From: Gluconacetobacter asukensis
GTDB lineage: Bacteria; Pseudomonadota; Alphaproteobacteria; Acetobacterales; Acetobacteraceae
Length of the DNA stretch: 64,000 nucleotides
Assembly (NCBI RefSeq): GCF_014174375.1
Contig: NZ_JABEQE010000002.1
Location: 124,001-188,000 of the forward strand
Direction: 5' to 3'
The notes under the pieces were generated by a model, which saw only the letters and a list, made by a program, of their open reading frames with translations, made no database searches and had not been told where the DNA came from. This document shows, one piece after another, positions 39,520-48,405 of the stretch. Each line of letters begins with the position of its first letter. The stretch's first letter is position 1. A program made the position numbers and the translations under genes.

Positions 39520-40551
39520 TCAGGCCTTCGCAGCGCCCGGCGCGTCATGGAGGAAGGGGAGGCAGGCATAGCGGCGGCCACGCGTCACAGGCGCGACCGC
39601 ATGCAGCACCGCGCAGGAAAACACGATGGCCCCGCCCAGGGGGGCGGTATATCGCGCCGGACCGATTTCCGGAAAGCTCAGTCCACCCCCGTCAAAATCG
39701 TCATTGAGATTGATCGAGACGGCGAAGCGGCGATGGGCCGTGGCCGTAACCGTATTGTCACGGTGCGGGCCGAAGCACCCATGATCGGCGGCGTCATAAC
39801 AGGCCACGATCATGCGTTCCATGCGCGTGACCTGGAACTGGAAATATTTTGATATTTCCGGAACGATACGATTTATGACATGATACTGAAGCCGGGCGAC
39901 CAGCGCCGGATCGCGCAGCACGCAGTCCCGTCGGCTCTTGAAGCCGATATCCGTCACAGGCAGGGAGCGCCCCGGTTCCTGCTCGGTAAAGATGGCCGAC
40001 TGCACGCTGGCCTGCGCATGGAAATAGCGGATGAGCATCTCGCAGAGCGCGGGCTCCAATACGCCGGGCAGCATCAGGGCGGGCGTTGGCACCTGCCGCT
40101 GCACGGCCAGGGGGTCCGGGAGATGACGCAGGAAGGACAGGATCTGCCCGATCGAGGAGAGCGTATCGTCCGCGATCGCGGCGATCCGCAGCATCGGATC
40201 GACCAGCACCAGGCTCCTGCCGCCGGCCGGCACACCATAATGGTCGGCGGCCAGACGGTCCGCATCCAGGAAATGCCGCACCCCCGGCGGCTTCGCGCGC
40301 AGCAATCCCGCCACTTCGTCGCCAGGATCGGCGCTGACGCCGAAGAACTGGCAACGGACCCCGTCGAAGACCGGGTCGCCCGCCAGATGCCCCAGCCGCT
40401 CCCCGATCTCGGGACTGGCAGCGGAGGGAAAGAAATAGAGCAGGTTGTAACGGCCGGCCGCCATATCGAAACTGTACCGGCCCGACGGCGTGGTGCAGCG
40501 CTGGGTGAACCAGGGGGCCGGATCACCGGGTGCGAGGGATCGCCTGTTCAT
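39520..40551 (-). CDS. 2-oxoglutarate/Fe(II) oxygenase fused to a degenerate peroxiredoxin-like domain
   Basis: 343 residues. The first ~145 resemble an AhpC/TSA redoxin (GDPAPWFTQRCTTPSGRYSF, then LLYFFPSAASPEIGERL, and SADPGDEV). The usual catalytic Cys, expected near residue 49 in the P-x3-T-x2-C position, is missing (PSAASPEI). The C-terminal half (~155-335) is a prolyl-4-hydroxylase-type dioxygenase: iron ligands His263 and Asp265 (HRD), His317 (LHAV), and Arg326 or Arg327 for 2-oxoglutarate, with GGGLSFPE between. It probably hydroxylates a protein or small molecule; the redoxin part may bind substrate. The ATG at 40551 is chosen over one eight codons upstream. Confidence 0.85.
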   Translation of the reverse strand: MNRRSLAPGDPAPWFTQRCTTPSGRYSFDMAAGRYNLLYFFPSAASPEIGERLGHLAGDPVFDGVRCQFFGVSADPGDEVAGLLRAKPPGVRHFLDADRLAADHYGVPAGGRSLVLVDPMLRIAAIADDTLSSIGQILSFLRHLPDPLAVQRQVPTPALMLPGVLEPALCEMLIRYFHAQASVQSAIFTEQEPGRSLPVTDIGFKSRRDCVLRDPALVARLQYHVINRIVPEISKYFQFQVTRMERMIVACYDAADHGCFGPHRDNTVTATAHRRFAVSINLNDDFDGGGLSFPEIGPARYTAPLGGAIVFSCAVLHAVAPVTRGRRYACLPFLHDAPGAAKA

Positions 40552-40648
40552 GTCATGATCCTTCGCCGCGAACACGCAGGCACGAAATCTGCGCGAAGCG
40601 GCATCGGATGCACAAGAGAGAAAAAGCGTCCCCCGAGGCGGCGAACGA

Positions 40649-42574
40649 TCAGGGCGCCTTCACCGGGGCCCCATGAACCTCCAACCAGCTTTGCGCGATA
40701 TCCACGCTGACCGTGGCCGGACGATAGGCGTCCTTGGGGGCGAGGAAGATATTGTCCACATAAGTCTGCGGATTGCGGTCATAGAGCGGGAACCAGCTCG
40801 ACTGGATCTGGATCATGATCCGGTGCCCCGGCAGGAACGTATGGTTCGCCAGCGGCAGCACCATGTCATAGGCCTGCGCGACATTGGCCGGAATGGGATG
40901 CGGCTGCGCGAAGCTCTCGCGATAGCGGCCGCGCAGGATGTCCGCGCTGATCATGAGCTGATACCCGCCCATTTCGGGCTGATCGGCCACTTCATCCGGA
41001 TAGACGTCGATCAGCTTCACGACGAAATCGCCGTCGGTGCCCGTCGTGGCAGCCGTCAGATGCATATGCGGCTGGCCACGGACGACGAACGGCGCCGTCA
41101 GCACCGGCGAGGTAAAGCTCAGCACGTCGGGGCGGGCCGCCATGTTGCGCTGGTCGGTCGCCAGCCAGTCCCGCCAGTTCGAACCCGGACGCCCCTTCGA
41201 GACGACAGGCCGCGCCACATACGGCACCGGATGATCGGGATCGGATACATAGCGCACGATCCCAGCCCACGCTGGCGGCGCCTGCAGGCCGAGGCCCTGG
41301 CCGGGTTCGAGATGCAGGGTGGTGCAGCCTGAAGCGCAGTCCCGCGGCGGCAACGCGTCCACGCTCTCCCACATATTGTCGCCGCTGCGGAAGGCGGTGA
41401 CGCGCGCGGGCAGCGGGACGCTGCCATCCTTGAGGTAATGGGCCAGGAACGGTTCCAGAATATTCTTGCGGAAATACAGTCCGGTGTCGGACCGCAGCTT
41501 GACCGGCCCCATCGTGCTGGCCTCGCGGATCTCGCCGCCATGGCTCCAGGGGCCGACAGCCAACCAGAGATGCGACGCCGCCGCCGGATCTTTCTCCAGC
41601 GCATGATAGAGGGCAATGGCGCCGTAATTATCCTCCTGGTCCCACAGGCTGTGGACCAGCAGCGTCGGCACCGCCAGCCCCTCGCGCGGCAGCAGCCGGT
41701 CCATCGCCTGTTGCTGCCACCAATCGTCATAGGCCGGATGGGCCAGGATCTGGCGAAAGAAGCCGATCTGCTCCATGCCGCGCATACGGCCCGCCGCCCC
41801 GGCCGAACCCGCCCGCAGGAAAACGTCGTAGGAATCATACTGGCTGGCCCACCAGGTGGCCGTATTCTTCGGCGTGCCGTCCTGCTCGTAGATATAGGGC
41901 AGCATTTCCTCGCGGAACGCGCCGTTATGGAACCAGTCGTCGCCCATCCAGCCATCGACCATCGGGTTCATCGGCACCGAGACCTTCAGCGCCGGATGCG
42001 GATGGAACAGCGCGGTCAGGGCGGTATAGCCGTCATAGGACACGCCGATAATGCCGACCTTGCCGTTGCTTTCAGGCAGGTTATGCACCAGCCATTCGAT
42101 GGTGTCCCAGGTGTCGGTGGCATGGTCGACCGAGGTACCGTTCAGCGGGCCGCGCAGCGGGCGGTTCATCACATACCGCCCCTCCGACCCGTATTTGCCC
42201 CGCACATCCTGGATGACGCGGATATACCCGCCATCGGCGATCACATCCGGCATGTTGTCATAGCCTTCCAGCATCGGCCCCATATTGCCGCTGGAGGCGA
42301 AGGCGACCATGTGGTCGGCATTATAGGGGGTGCGCGTCAGCAGGATCGGCGCACCATGGGCCCCCTTGGGAATGATGATGACCGTATGCAGCTTCGCACC
42401 ATCCCGCATGGGAATCATCACATCCCGGCGGACATGATCGAAGCTGACATCCTCCACCTGGAAATGTTCCGGCATGTCAGGGGCGATGCCACCGCCGGAG
42501 ACGGCGTGCTCCCCCGCCATGGCCGTCCATGGCAGGATGGCAAGACAGGCCGAAAGCAGCAGGATCTTTCTCAC
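40649..42574 (-). CDS. CocE/NonD-type alpha/beta hydrolase (X-Pro dipeptidyl-peptidase S15-like), exported
   Basis: 641 residues from the GTG at 42574. A signal peptide (ILLLSACLAILPWTAMA) comes first. Family marks: DVMIPMRDGAKLHTVIIIPKG, TRTPYNAD, IQDVRGKYGSEG and the nucleophile Ser in GVSYDGY. A C-terminal jelly-roll domain starts at ~420 and has FLPGHRIMIQIQSSWFPLYDRNPQT. It hydrolyses an ester or amide, probably in the periplasm. It begins 69 bases after the stop of the TonB receptor gene on the same strand, so import and hydrolysis of one substrate is likely. Confidence 0.9.
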   Translation of the reverse strand: MRKILLLSACLAILPWTAMAGEHAVSGGGIAPDMPEHFQVEDVSFDHVRRDVMIPMRDGAKLHTVIIIPKGAHGAPILLTRTPYNADHMVAFASSGNMGPMLEGYDNMPDVIADGGYIRVIQDVRGKYGSEGRYVMNRPLRGPLNGTSVDHATDTWDTIEWLVHNLPESNGKVGIIGVSYDGYTALTALFHPHPALKVSVPMNPMVDGWMGDDWFHNGAFREEMLPYIYEQDGTPKNTATWWASQYDSYDVFLRAGSAGAAGRMRGMEQIGFFRQILAHPAYDDWWQQQAMDRLLPREGLAVPTLLVHSLWDQEDNYGAIALYHALEKDPAAASHLWLAVGPWSHGGEIREASTMGPVKLRSDTGLYFRKNILEPFLAHYLKDGSVPLPARVTAFRSGDNMWESVDALPPRDCASGCTTLHLEPGQGLGLQAPPAWAGIVRYVSDPDHPVPYVARPVVSKGRPGSNWRDWLATDQRNMAARPDVLSFTSPVLTAPFVVRGQPHMHLTAATTGTDGDFVVKLIDVYPDEVADQPEMGGYQLMISADILRGRYRESFAQPHPIPANVAQAYDMVLPLANHTFLPGHRIMIQIQSSWFPLYDRNPQTYVDNIFLAPKDAYRPATVSVDIAQSWLEVHGAPVKAP

Positions 42575-42643
42575 GCGACACTCATCCTCGGGCGCAGGCA
42601 GGGACAGCAGGCCGGGCCATGCGGGCCCGGCCTGCAAGCGGCA

Positions 42644-45172
42644 TCAGAATTCGGCCGAGACGGTGCCGTAATATTCGCGCGGCGCCGCAACGAACAGGTT
42701 GGCGTTGTCATCGCCCGACACCGACGCCGCGCCATAGACACCGCCGATGTAATTCTTGTTGAACAGGTTGGTGACCCCCAGCGTGGCCTTGAGGTTCTGC
42801 GTGAAGCCGATCCGGCCGAAATTATAGGCCAGGTTGAGGTTCGTCACCCAATAGGCCGGGATATACTGGTCGTTGAGATAGGTCATGGGGCGCGAACCGA
42901 TATAATTCGCGTTGAAATTGAACATCACCTGGCGCCAGGTATAGTTCAGGTTCGCCTTGTACATGAACTTCGGATAATAGACCTGGTGCTTGCCCTTCAG
43001 GCTGTATGTCGTGCCGCCATAGTTGATGGAGCGGCTTTGATATTCCGCGTCGTTCCAGCTGAAGCTGTTGGTGATTTCCAGCCCCCGCACAGGGCGGACC
43101 GTCGCCATCACATCCGCCCCGTTCATGGTCTCCCGCCCGACATTCAGGTACGCGCTGTGCGCCGTCGCAGCACTGCCTTCGGTGATGGAAGCCAGGCGGT
43201 TGTAGTAATCGGTATGATAGAAATCGACCGATCCCGAGAAGATGCGCGAATCATACCGGTATCCGACGATATAGTTCCATGTCCGCTCCGGACGCAGCAG
43301 CTTCGTGTTCGCATTGAAGACCTGCTGGGCCGTCAGGGTTGAATTGCCCAGCCCACCCCACGCCGTGCCGCTCTGCGTCTGCGAGTAATAATCGTAGGCG
43401 CGCATATTCTCTGCGATATCCCAGTAGAATTCATGGTGATCGAGAAAATGGTAATCGAAGTTGAAATGGGGCAGGAAAGCCGACGACGCGGTCATCGTGC
43501 CGTTCGCGGCATGGCGATAATAGGTGTTCCAGCCTTCGGCATCGAGTTGGCTGGTGAAATCCTTCTTCGTTCCGCCATGCGTCGTCTGGGTCAGGGATTT
43601 GAACCCGGCCAGCAGGGTCATGCCGGGGATGATCGTCCAGCGATCCTGCAGGAAGAACTGGAACGTATTGGTGTTGTACGTATCGTCGAACCACGTATGG
43701 GCCTGGCTGGGCTTGAAGTCCGAGTTCCAGTTATGCGCGTCGGTCAGATAATCTTCATACAGGCGCTCGTTATAGATCCACTGGTTGTTCTCGTACCACA
43801 GGCCGGTATCGATATGGTTGTTGTGCGGCGCCTCGATCGAGAATTTCTGCGTGAAGCCCAGGCGGCGCATGGCGGCATGGGCCATCTGCAAGGCCATCGG
43901 CACGCCCGAGACCGTACCGTCGGCCAGCAGGGCCGGCACCCCATAGCTGGGCGAGGTCACGAAATTATTGGTCCCGCCATGGATGGCGCTGCTGATATCG
44001 CCATAGGCGACCGTATCCGAGGCGAGGTTCCTGAGCAGGTCGAAATGCCCCGTGACCGCCGAGAGATAGGTGCGCTGCACCTGGGACGCATCCCAGGCAT
44101 AATCGCCGATCTCGTCATTGGACAGGATACCCTCGTACCCCGGCGGGACATCACTGGTATATTGCGCATAATAGGCCCAGAGCTTGGCCTTTTCGTAATC
44201 CGGCTTCAGATAGGTCGAATAGCGGCCCATCTTTTCCCACATGTTCTTCGTCATGGTCAGGTAATTTCCCTGCGTGAAATTACCGTACCCGAAGAAGGCG
44301 GTTATCCTGCCCCGATCGCCGACCGGCTGCACGACCTTGGCATCGGCCTGCAATTCGCTTTGATAGCCCCACCCTTTCCACATATTCGTATTGGTGCGGG
44401 CAAAGGAGGCATAGAATTTGGTGCCGGTCGGGTTCAATATGCCGCTGTCCACGCGCCCATAGGTGCGATAGGCATTGTAGCTGCCGAATGTCTGGCTGAT
44501 CTTGCCGCCGGCCTTGTCCTTGGGGTCGGAGGTCGTGTAGGTCATCGCGCCGCCGAGATTCTGCGCCGAGAACGAATCCAGCGCGCCGGCCCCCTGCGAC
44601 ATCGTCATGCCCGCCAGATCGTCCTGGATCATCGCCTGGGTGATCGACACGCCATTATAATTGGCAAAACCCTGGGTGCCGAGCGGAATGCCGTCCAGCG
44701 TCGCGCCGATCTGCATCTGGGTAAAGCCGCGCACGTAGAACGTATTGCCGTACGTATCCAGGCCGAAGGCATCGGTCGAAGCGAAATTGGCCCCCGGTGT
44801 CGTCAGGGAGAGAATCTGCATCGGGTTCGTGCCGGCAACGAAGCGATCCATCACCGCACGCGTCACGGCGACTTCGGCACCATGGCTGCGAACGCGCGAT
44901 GCCTCGACCTGGATCGCTTCCGGGTCGTCATGGGCCGGCGCGGCACGGCGGGGATGCTGCGCGGCGGCAGGCCGCGCCGAACCGGCCGTGACCGCCTGCG
45001 CCGCCGCGCCCTGATGCGCCTTCTTCGCATTCTGCTTATGGGCAGGCGTCGTGACTTCGGCGGCGCCCGCCGAGGAAACGACCGAAACCACCGCAAGGCC
45101 CGCGATCGCCGTTGTGCGAAGCAACCCGGCCCTGACACGCGAGCCCTGCGTCGACCACCGCCGAACAGTCAT
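42644..45172 (-). CDS. TonB-dependent outer-membrane receptor
   Basis: 842 residues from the ATG at 45172, which has AGGAG eight bases upstream. A signal peptide (TTAIAGLAVVSVVSSAGAA) is followed by an Ala/His/Lys-rich linker, a plug domain (IQVEASRVRSHGAEVAVT, then TPGANFASTDAFGLDTYGN, FYVRGFTQMQIGATLDGIP) and a barrel ending in REYYGTVSAEF with C-terminal Phe. The TonB box is not obvious. It appears co-transcribed with the CocE-like hydrolase downstream. A perfect 14-bp palindrome lies about 125 bases upstream of the start. Confidence 0.92.
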   Translation of the reverse strand: MTVRRWSTQGSRVRAGLLRTTAIAGLAVVSVVSSAGAAEVTTPAHKQNAKKAHQGAAAQAVTAGSARPAAAQHPRRAAPAHDDPEAIQVEASRVRSHGAEVAVTRAVMDRFVAGTNPMQILSLTTPGANFASTDAFGLDTYGNTFYVRGFTQMQIGATLDGIPLGTQGFANYNGVSITQAMIQDDLAGMTMSQGAGALDSFSAQNLGGAMTYTTSDPKDKAGGKISQTFGSYNAYRTYGRVDSGILNPTGTKFYASFARTNTNMWKGWGYQSELQADAKVVQPVGDRGRITAFFGYGNFTQGNYLTMTKNMWEKMGRYSTYLKPDYEKAKLWAYYAQYTSDVPPGYEGILSNDEIGDYAWDASQVQRTYLSAVTGHFDLLRNLASDTVAYGDISSAIHGGTNNFVTSPSYGVPALLADGTVSGVPMALQMAHAAMRRLGFTQKFSIEAPHNNHIDTGLWYENNQWIYNERLYEDYLTDAHNWNSDFKPSQAHTWFDDTYNTNTFQFFLQDRWTIIPGMTLLAGFKSLTQTTHGGTKKDFTSQLDAEGWNTYYRHAANGTMTASSAFLPHFNFDYHFLDHHEFYWDIAENMRAYDYYSQTQSGTAWGGLGNSTLTAQQVFNANTKLLRPERTWNYIVGYRYDSRIFSGSVDFYHTDYYNRLASITEGSAATAHSAYLNVGRETMNGADVMATVRPVRGLEITNSFSWNDAEYQSRSINYGGTTYSLKGKHQVYYPKFMYKANLNYTWRQVMFNFNANYIGSRPMTYLNDQYIPAYWVTNLNLAYNFGRIGFTQNLKATLGVTNLFNKNYIGGVYGAASVSGDDNANLFVAAPREYYGTVSAEF

Positions 45173-45295
45173 TTCATCTTCTCCTGCCAGATGCGCCATA
45201 TGCCGACACGGCAATCCTCCGGCCCGATCCGAGCGCCTGGTGCCGGATGAGCCATGCCGCGTTAACTCTTTGTCTGAATAGACTTTATTAGATTA

Positions 45296-45309
45296 CCGTA
45301 ACGTTACGG
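45296..45309. promoter_or_regulatory. Perfect 14-bp palindrome upstream of the second TonB receptor
   Basis: CCGTAACGTTACGG reads the same on both strands. It lies ~125 bases before the receptor ATG, and TTGACG (a -35-like hexamer on the minus strand) is about 15 bases farther upstream. It is probably an operator for a dimeric regulator not encoded next to it. Confidence 0.6.
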
Positions 45310-45383
45310 CGCAATAATATTGTCCGTCAACGATCAAAAAGAACCTTCTCTCATAACCTGAGGTTAAGAGGCTCCAAGAGGGT

Positions 45384-45484
45384 GCCTTGAAAGGCCCCTG
45401 CCGCGCGCGGCAGGGACACGCGCCGTCGATGATGATTTCACGGATGCCGGCAGGCACCGGCGTCGCTGACCTGCCCCAGGTCAG
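45384..45484. repeat. Cluster of perfect inverted repeats after the P450 gene
   Basis: Three hairpins within 100 bases: GCCTT-GA-AAGGC at 45384-45395, CCCTGCCGCG/CGCGGCAGGG (a perfect 20-bp palindrome) at 45396-45415, and CTGACCTG-CCC-CAGGTCAG at 45466-45484. No T-run follows. They lie between the P450 stop and the receptor promoter and may end or stabilise the P450 transcript. Confidence 0.65.
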
Positions 45485-45534
45485 AACATCAGGAATACGG
45501 CCCCGTGGAACCGGTCACACCGTCCGGCCGCCGG

Positions 45535-47028
45535 TCAGGCGGAGTAAGGACAGCCGACAGCCGCCATCTCCCTTTCCCGCGCGGGCGGGGAAGTCACGGT
45601 GTCGCCTGTGGGGCCGCGCTGCCGGTGGACCAGCATCCCCGGCAGGCCATCGCGCGGCCGCAGCGTCAGCCGGCATTGCGGCACGATCTTCTGCTCCGGC
45701 GGCAGGACGATGCGGAACCGCTGCGCCAGGATGGCCAGGCAGAGAATGGCCTCGGTCATGCCGAAATGCTGGCCCGGACAGACGCGCGGGCCGCTGGCGA
45801 AGGGGATGTAGCTGTAGGGTTCGGGCCGCCCCCCGTCCATGAAGCGTTCGGGCCGGAATTCATGCGGGGCCTCGAACAGGCTTTCGGTCCGGTGCAGCAG
45901 CCACGGCACGATCAGGATCAGCGAACCGGGGCGGACCGCGATATCCCCGATCTGGTCCGCATCGCGATTCTGGCGGGCCAGGATCGGCACCGGGGGATAA
46001 AGCCGCAGGGTTTCCTCGATCACCGCCTGGCACCAGCGCAGGCGCGGCAGGTCTTCCACCGTCGGAGCACGGTCGCCGCACACGGCGGCGATTTCCTCAT
46101 GCACCGCCCGTTCCACCCACGGCGCCCGCGCCAGCAGATACCATGCCCAGGTCAGCGTCGCCGCCGTGGTCTCGTGCCCGGCCATGAAGATGGTGGCCGC
46201 CTCGTTGCGCAGGGCCACCGCGTCCAGCCCCAGTTCGGGGTTGCGCTTCTGGCGCCGGATCAGCAGCTCCATCATCGAATTATGGCTGCCCCGGCCGGCC
46301 AGATGATCCTCGACGATCCGGTCGATCACATGATGCAGGCGCCGCACCGCGCGCCGCAGGGCCGGCGTGCGCATCATCGGCAGCCCCTCGTCCAGCCCCA
46401 GGAAATATCCGGGATTGGTCGAGTCCACCAGCGCCTGATATTGGGTGAAGCTTTCGGACACTTCGGCCGTGTCCGCATGGCCCAGTTCCTGGCCGAACAC
46501 GCTGCGCGAGATGATCTCCGCCGTCAGCGCCGCCATTTCGGGCAGGATGTCGATGGTGGTCCGATCGGGGATCTGCTGCCAGCGCCGCGCCATTTCCAGG
46601 GCGGTCCGCTCGATGATGGGGCTGAAGGCGGGAACACGGTCCTTGTGCACGATGTCCGAGACCAGGGCGCGCCGCTGCCGCCAGGTCGGGCCGTCGGAAA
46701 TGAACAACCCGTCGCCCAGCAGATATTCCAGCGCCCGCCGCATCTGGGGGCTCTTGCGCTCGTAATTGTCGCGCCGTTTCACCAGGATGTCGCGAATCAC
46801 CTCGGGCGCATTCACCAGGACGATCTGGCGCCCGAGGATCCGGATCTGCGACACTTTTTCCTGATAGTCGCTCCTGCGCCATATCGAGAGAAAATCCTGC
46901 CGGGCCTGCAGCAGCAGATTCAGATATTTTCCCGGAGGTCCGGCATAATACGCGGCATGTACCGGTTCCAGGACGTGGTCGGAAACATGTTCCACAATCT
47001 CGACCGGCTGCAGGAACCGTGCGCGCAT
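45535..47028 (-). CDS. Cytochrome P450
   Basis: 497 residues. I-helix AGHETTA at 283-289 (oxygen activation), K-helix ExxR in EETLR (339-342), PERF at ~393 and the heme loop FASGPRVCPGQHF with Cys417 as iron ligand. No membrane anchor is seen, so it is probably soluble; the sequence resembles bacterial P450s related to the fatty-acid and sterol types (long, ~500 residues). Redox partners are not encoded nearby. The ATG at 47028 has AGGGG seven bases before it and is preferred to a GTG at 47073. Substrate unknown. Confidence 0.93.
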   Translation of the reverse strand: MRARFLQPVEIVEHVSDHVLEPVHAAYYAGPPGKYLNLLLQARQDFLSIWRRSDYQEKVSQIRILGRQIVLVNAPEVIRDILVKRRDNYERKSPQMRRALEYLLGDGLFISDGPTWRQRRALVSDIVHKDRVPAFSPIIERTALEMARRWQQIPDRTTIDILPEMAALTAEIISRSVFGQELGHADTAEVSESFTQYQALVDSTNPGYFLGLDEGLPMMRTPALRRAVRRLHHVIDRIVEDHLAGRGSHNSMMELLIRRQKRNPELGLDAVALRNEAATIFMAGHETTAATLTWAWYLLARAPWVERAVHEEIAAVCGDRAPTVEDLPRLRWCQAVIEETLRLYPPVPILARQNRDADQIGDIAVRPGSLILIVPWLLHRTESLFEAPHEFRPERFMDGGRPEPYSYIPFASGPRVCPGQHFGMTEAILCLAILAQRFRIVLPPEQKIVPQCRLTLRPRDGLPGMLVHRQRGPTGDTVTSPPAREREMAAVGCPYSA

Positions 47029-47329
47029 CAAAAAGCCCCTGACACCTCTATCGGAGACCGAGCATTCATTCACAACCCGCCAGAGATGTCAATAAATGAG
47101 GCGAATTTCCCGGTTGCCGTCACATTTCGAAAAAGTAATAGTGTATTTTTATCAAAATTCCTCATAACATCCATCCACGCCTCGCCCTCCCTTGAGGAAG
47201 CCATACAAGGATCATATTGCGCGAATTCTTTGGAACGACAGGCTCCGCCCAGTCAAATCCATGAGAATTTGACCGTTTTAGAACCTGTCCGGACATGCGC
47301 ACTGGCGGCGGGAGCCGGCAGCCGGATCG
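47029..47329. other. Intergenic region upstream of the P450 gene with a truncated R-type arm
   Basis: About 300 bases, AT-richer than average around 47100-47280 (AATAGTGTATTTTTATCAAA), so it probably holds the P450 promoter. At 47280-47310 is AGAACCTGTCCGGACATG followed by CGCACTGGCGGCG, which matches the left end of R elements (R5, R3) but has no matching right arm: a broken copy (R7). No gene seen. Confidence 0.5.
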
Positions 47330-48316
47330 TCAGGATACGAGGCGATTATCGACAAAATACCATTGCGGCGCATGCATGCGCACAAGCGGTTCCACAATCC
47401 CGTTCAGGCGCTCGACATCGTCCAGCAGGGATGACGCCGCGCCATCCAGCACGAAAGGTTCCAGAATCGTCAGGGTGAACCGCACCCCCGCTTCCCGCGT
47501 CAGATAAACCGGGCAGATCCGCGCGCCCGTGCGGCGGGCCAGGCGCGCCACCAGGGCATAATTGGTCTGGAGATTGGCGGCCCGGCCCAGGAACGGCGCC
47601 CGAATCTGGCCGTTGAACCCTTCGTCGCAGAACACCAGGAGCTGCCCGCCCTCTTCCAGCACACGCAGGGCGGGCCGCACGGCCTGGCGGCCGGGCGGCA
47701 GAAGCGCGATCCCCGCGCGCGTGCGCACATACCGCACGATCCAGTGCCGGGCCCGGCTGCGGGGCGGATCGTAATTGAGCGAGACCTTCAACCCCAGATC
47801 GGTCAGGCACTGCATCAGAACTTCCCAGTTGCTGAGATGCAGCCCCATGAAAATGACCGGACCATCCTGGCACGCTTGCAAATGGTCCACACCGACGCGG
47901 CGCACGCCGCCCGGCCTGCGGGCCAGGCGCGAAACCGCGGAATATTCGACCATCTGCCGCCCCTGCGAGTCCACATAGGCATCCACCATGCCCGCGATGG
48001 CATCCGAAGCGTGGTCTGGAAAGAGCGTTTCAAGATTGGCCCGGGCCCGCTGCAGGGGGACGACATAGGCACGCGGCACAAGCACCCGCCCCAGCCACCC
48101 ACCGAAGCGCGAGCACAGGGCGGCCGGGACCATCCTGAATGTAAAAAAGAACGCCAGGTCAAAGAGGTTTCCGCGATTATCCCGCACCCAGTAGCGCAGG
48201 AAACGCTGACGGGCCTCGCCGCCGGCCAGCAGATCGGCCAGCGCGGGCCTCGCCGCCGGCTGGTATGTCCACGCCTTGCGTTTGCTCGGCGGCGGAGGCG
48301 GCACCATCAGGGACAT
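47330..48316 (-). CDS. LpxL/HtrB-like lysophospholipid acyltransferase
   Basis: 328 residues. The catalytic H(x4)E motif is in GLHLSNWEVL, and FCDEGFNGQIRAPFLGRAANLQTNYALVARRTG-like text (here FLGRAANLQTNYALVARLA and GARICPVYL) matches the LpxL/LpxM family. These enzymes add secondary acyl chains to lipid A or acylate ornithine lipids and similar lipids in the inner membrane. The N-terminal ~20 residues are Pro-rich and lack the usual membrane anchor, but a hydrophobic stretch LFDLAFFFTFRMVPAAL follows at ~52. It lies upstream of the P450 gene on the same strand, 301 bases apart. Confidence 0.85.
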   Translation of the reverse strand: MSLMVPPPPPSKRKAWTYQPAARPALADLLAGGEARQRFLRYWVRDNRGNLFDLAFFFTFRMVPAALCSRFGGWLGRVLVPRAYVVPLQRARANLETLFPDHASDAIAGMVDAYVDSQGRQMVEYSAVSRLARRPGGVRRVGVDHLQACQDGPVIFMGLHLSNWEVLMQCLTDLGLKVSLNYDPPRSRARHWIVRYVRTRAGIALLPPGRQAVRPALRVLEEGGQLLVFCDEGFNGQIRAPFLGRAANLQTNYALVARLARRTGARICPVYLTREAGVRFTLTILEPFVLDGAASSLLDDVERLNGIVEPLVRMHAPQWYFVDNRLVS

Positions 48317-48405
48317 GGGTGGAGGACCTGTGCATCGGAAGGAACATGTGTGGGCGAGACCGATCAGACCGCCCTTATCCGTCCGTCACGATGAAAAAAC
48401 AATTC

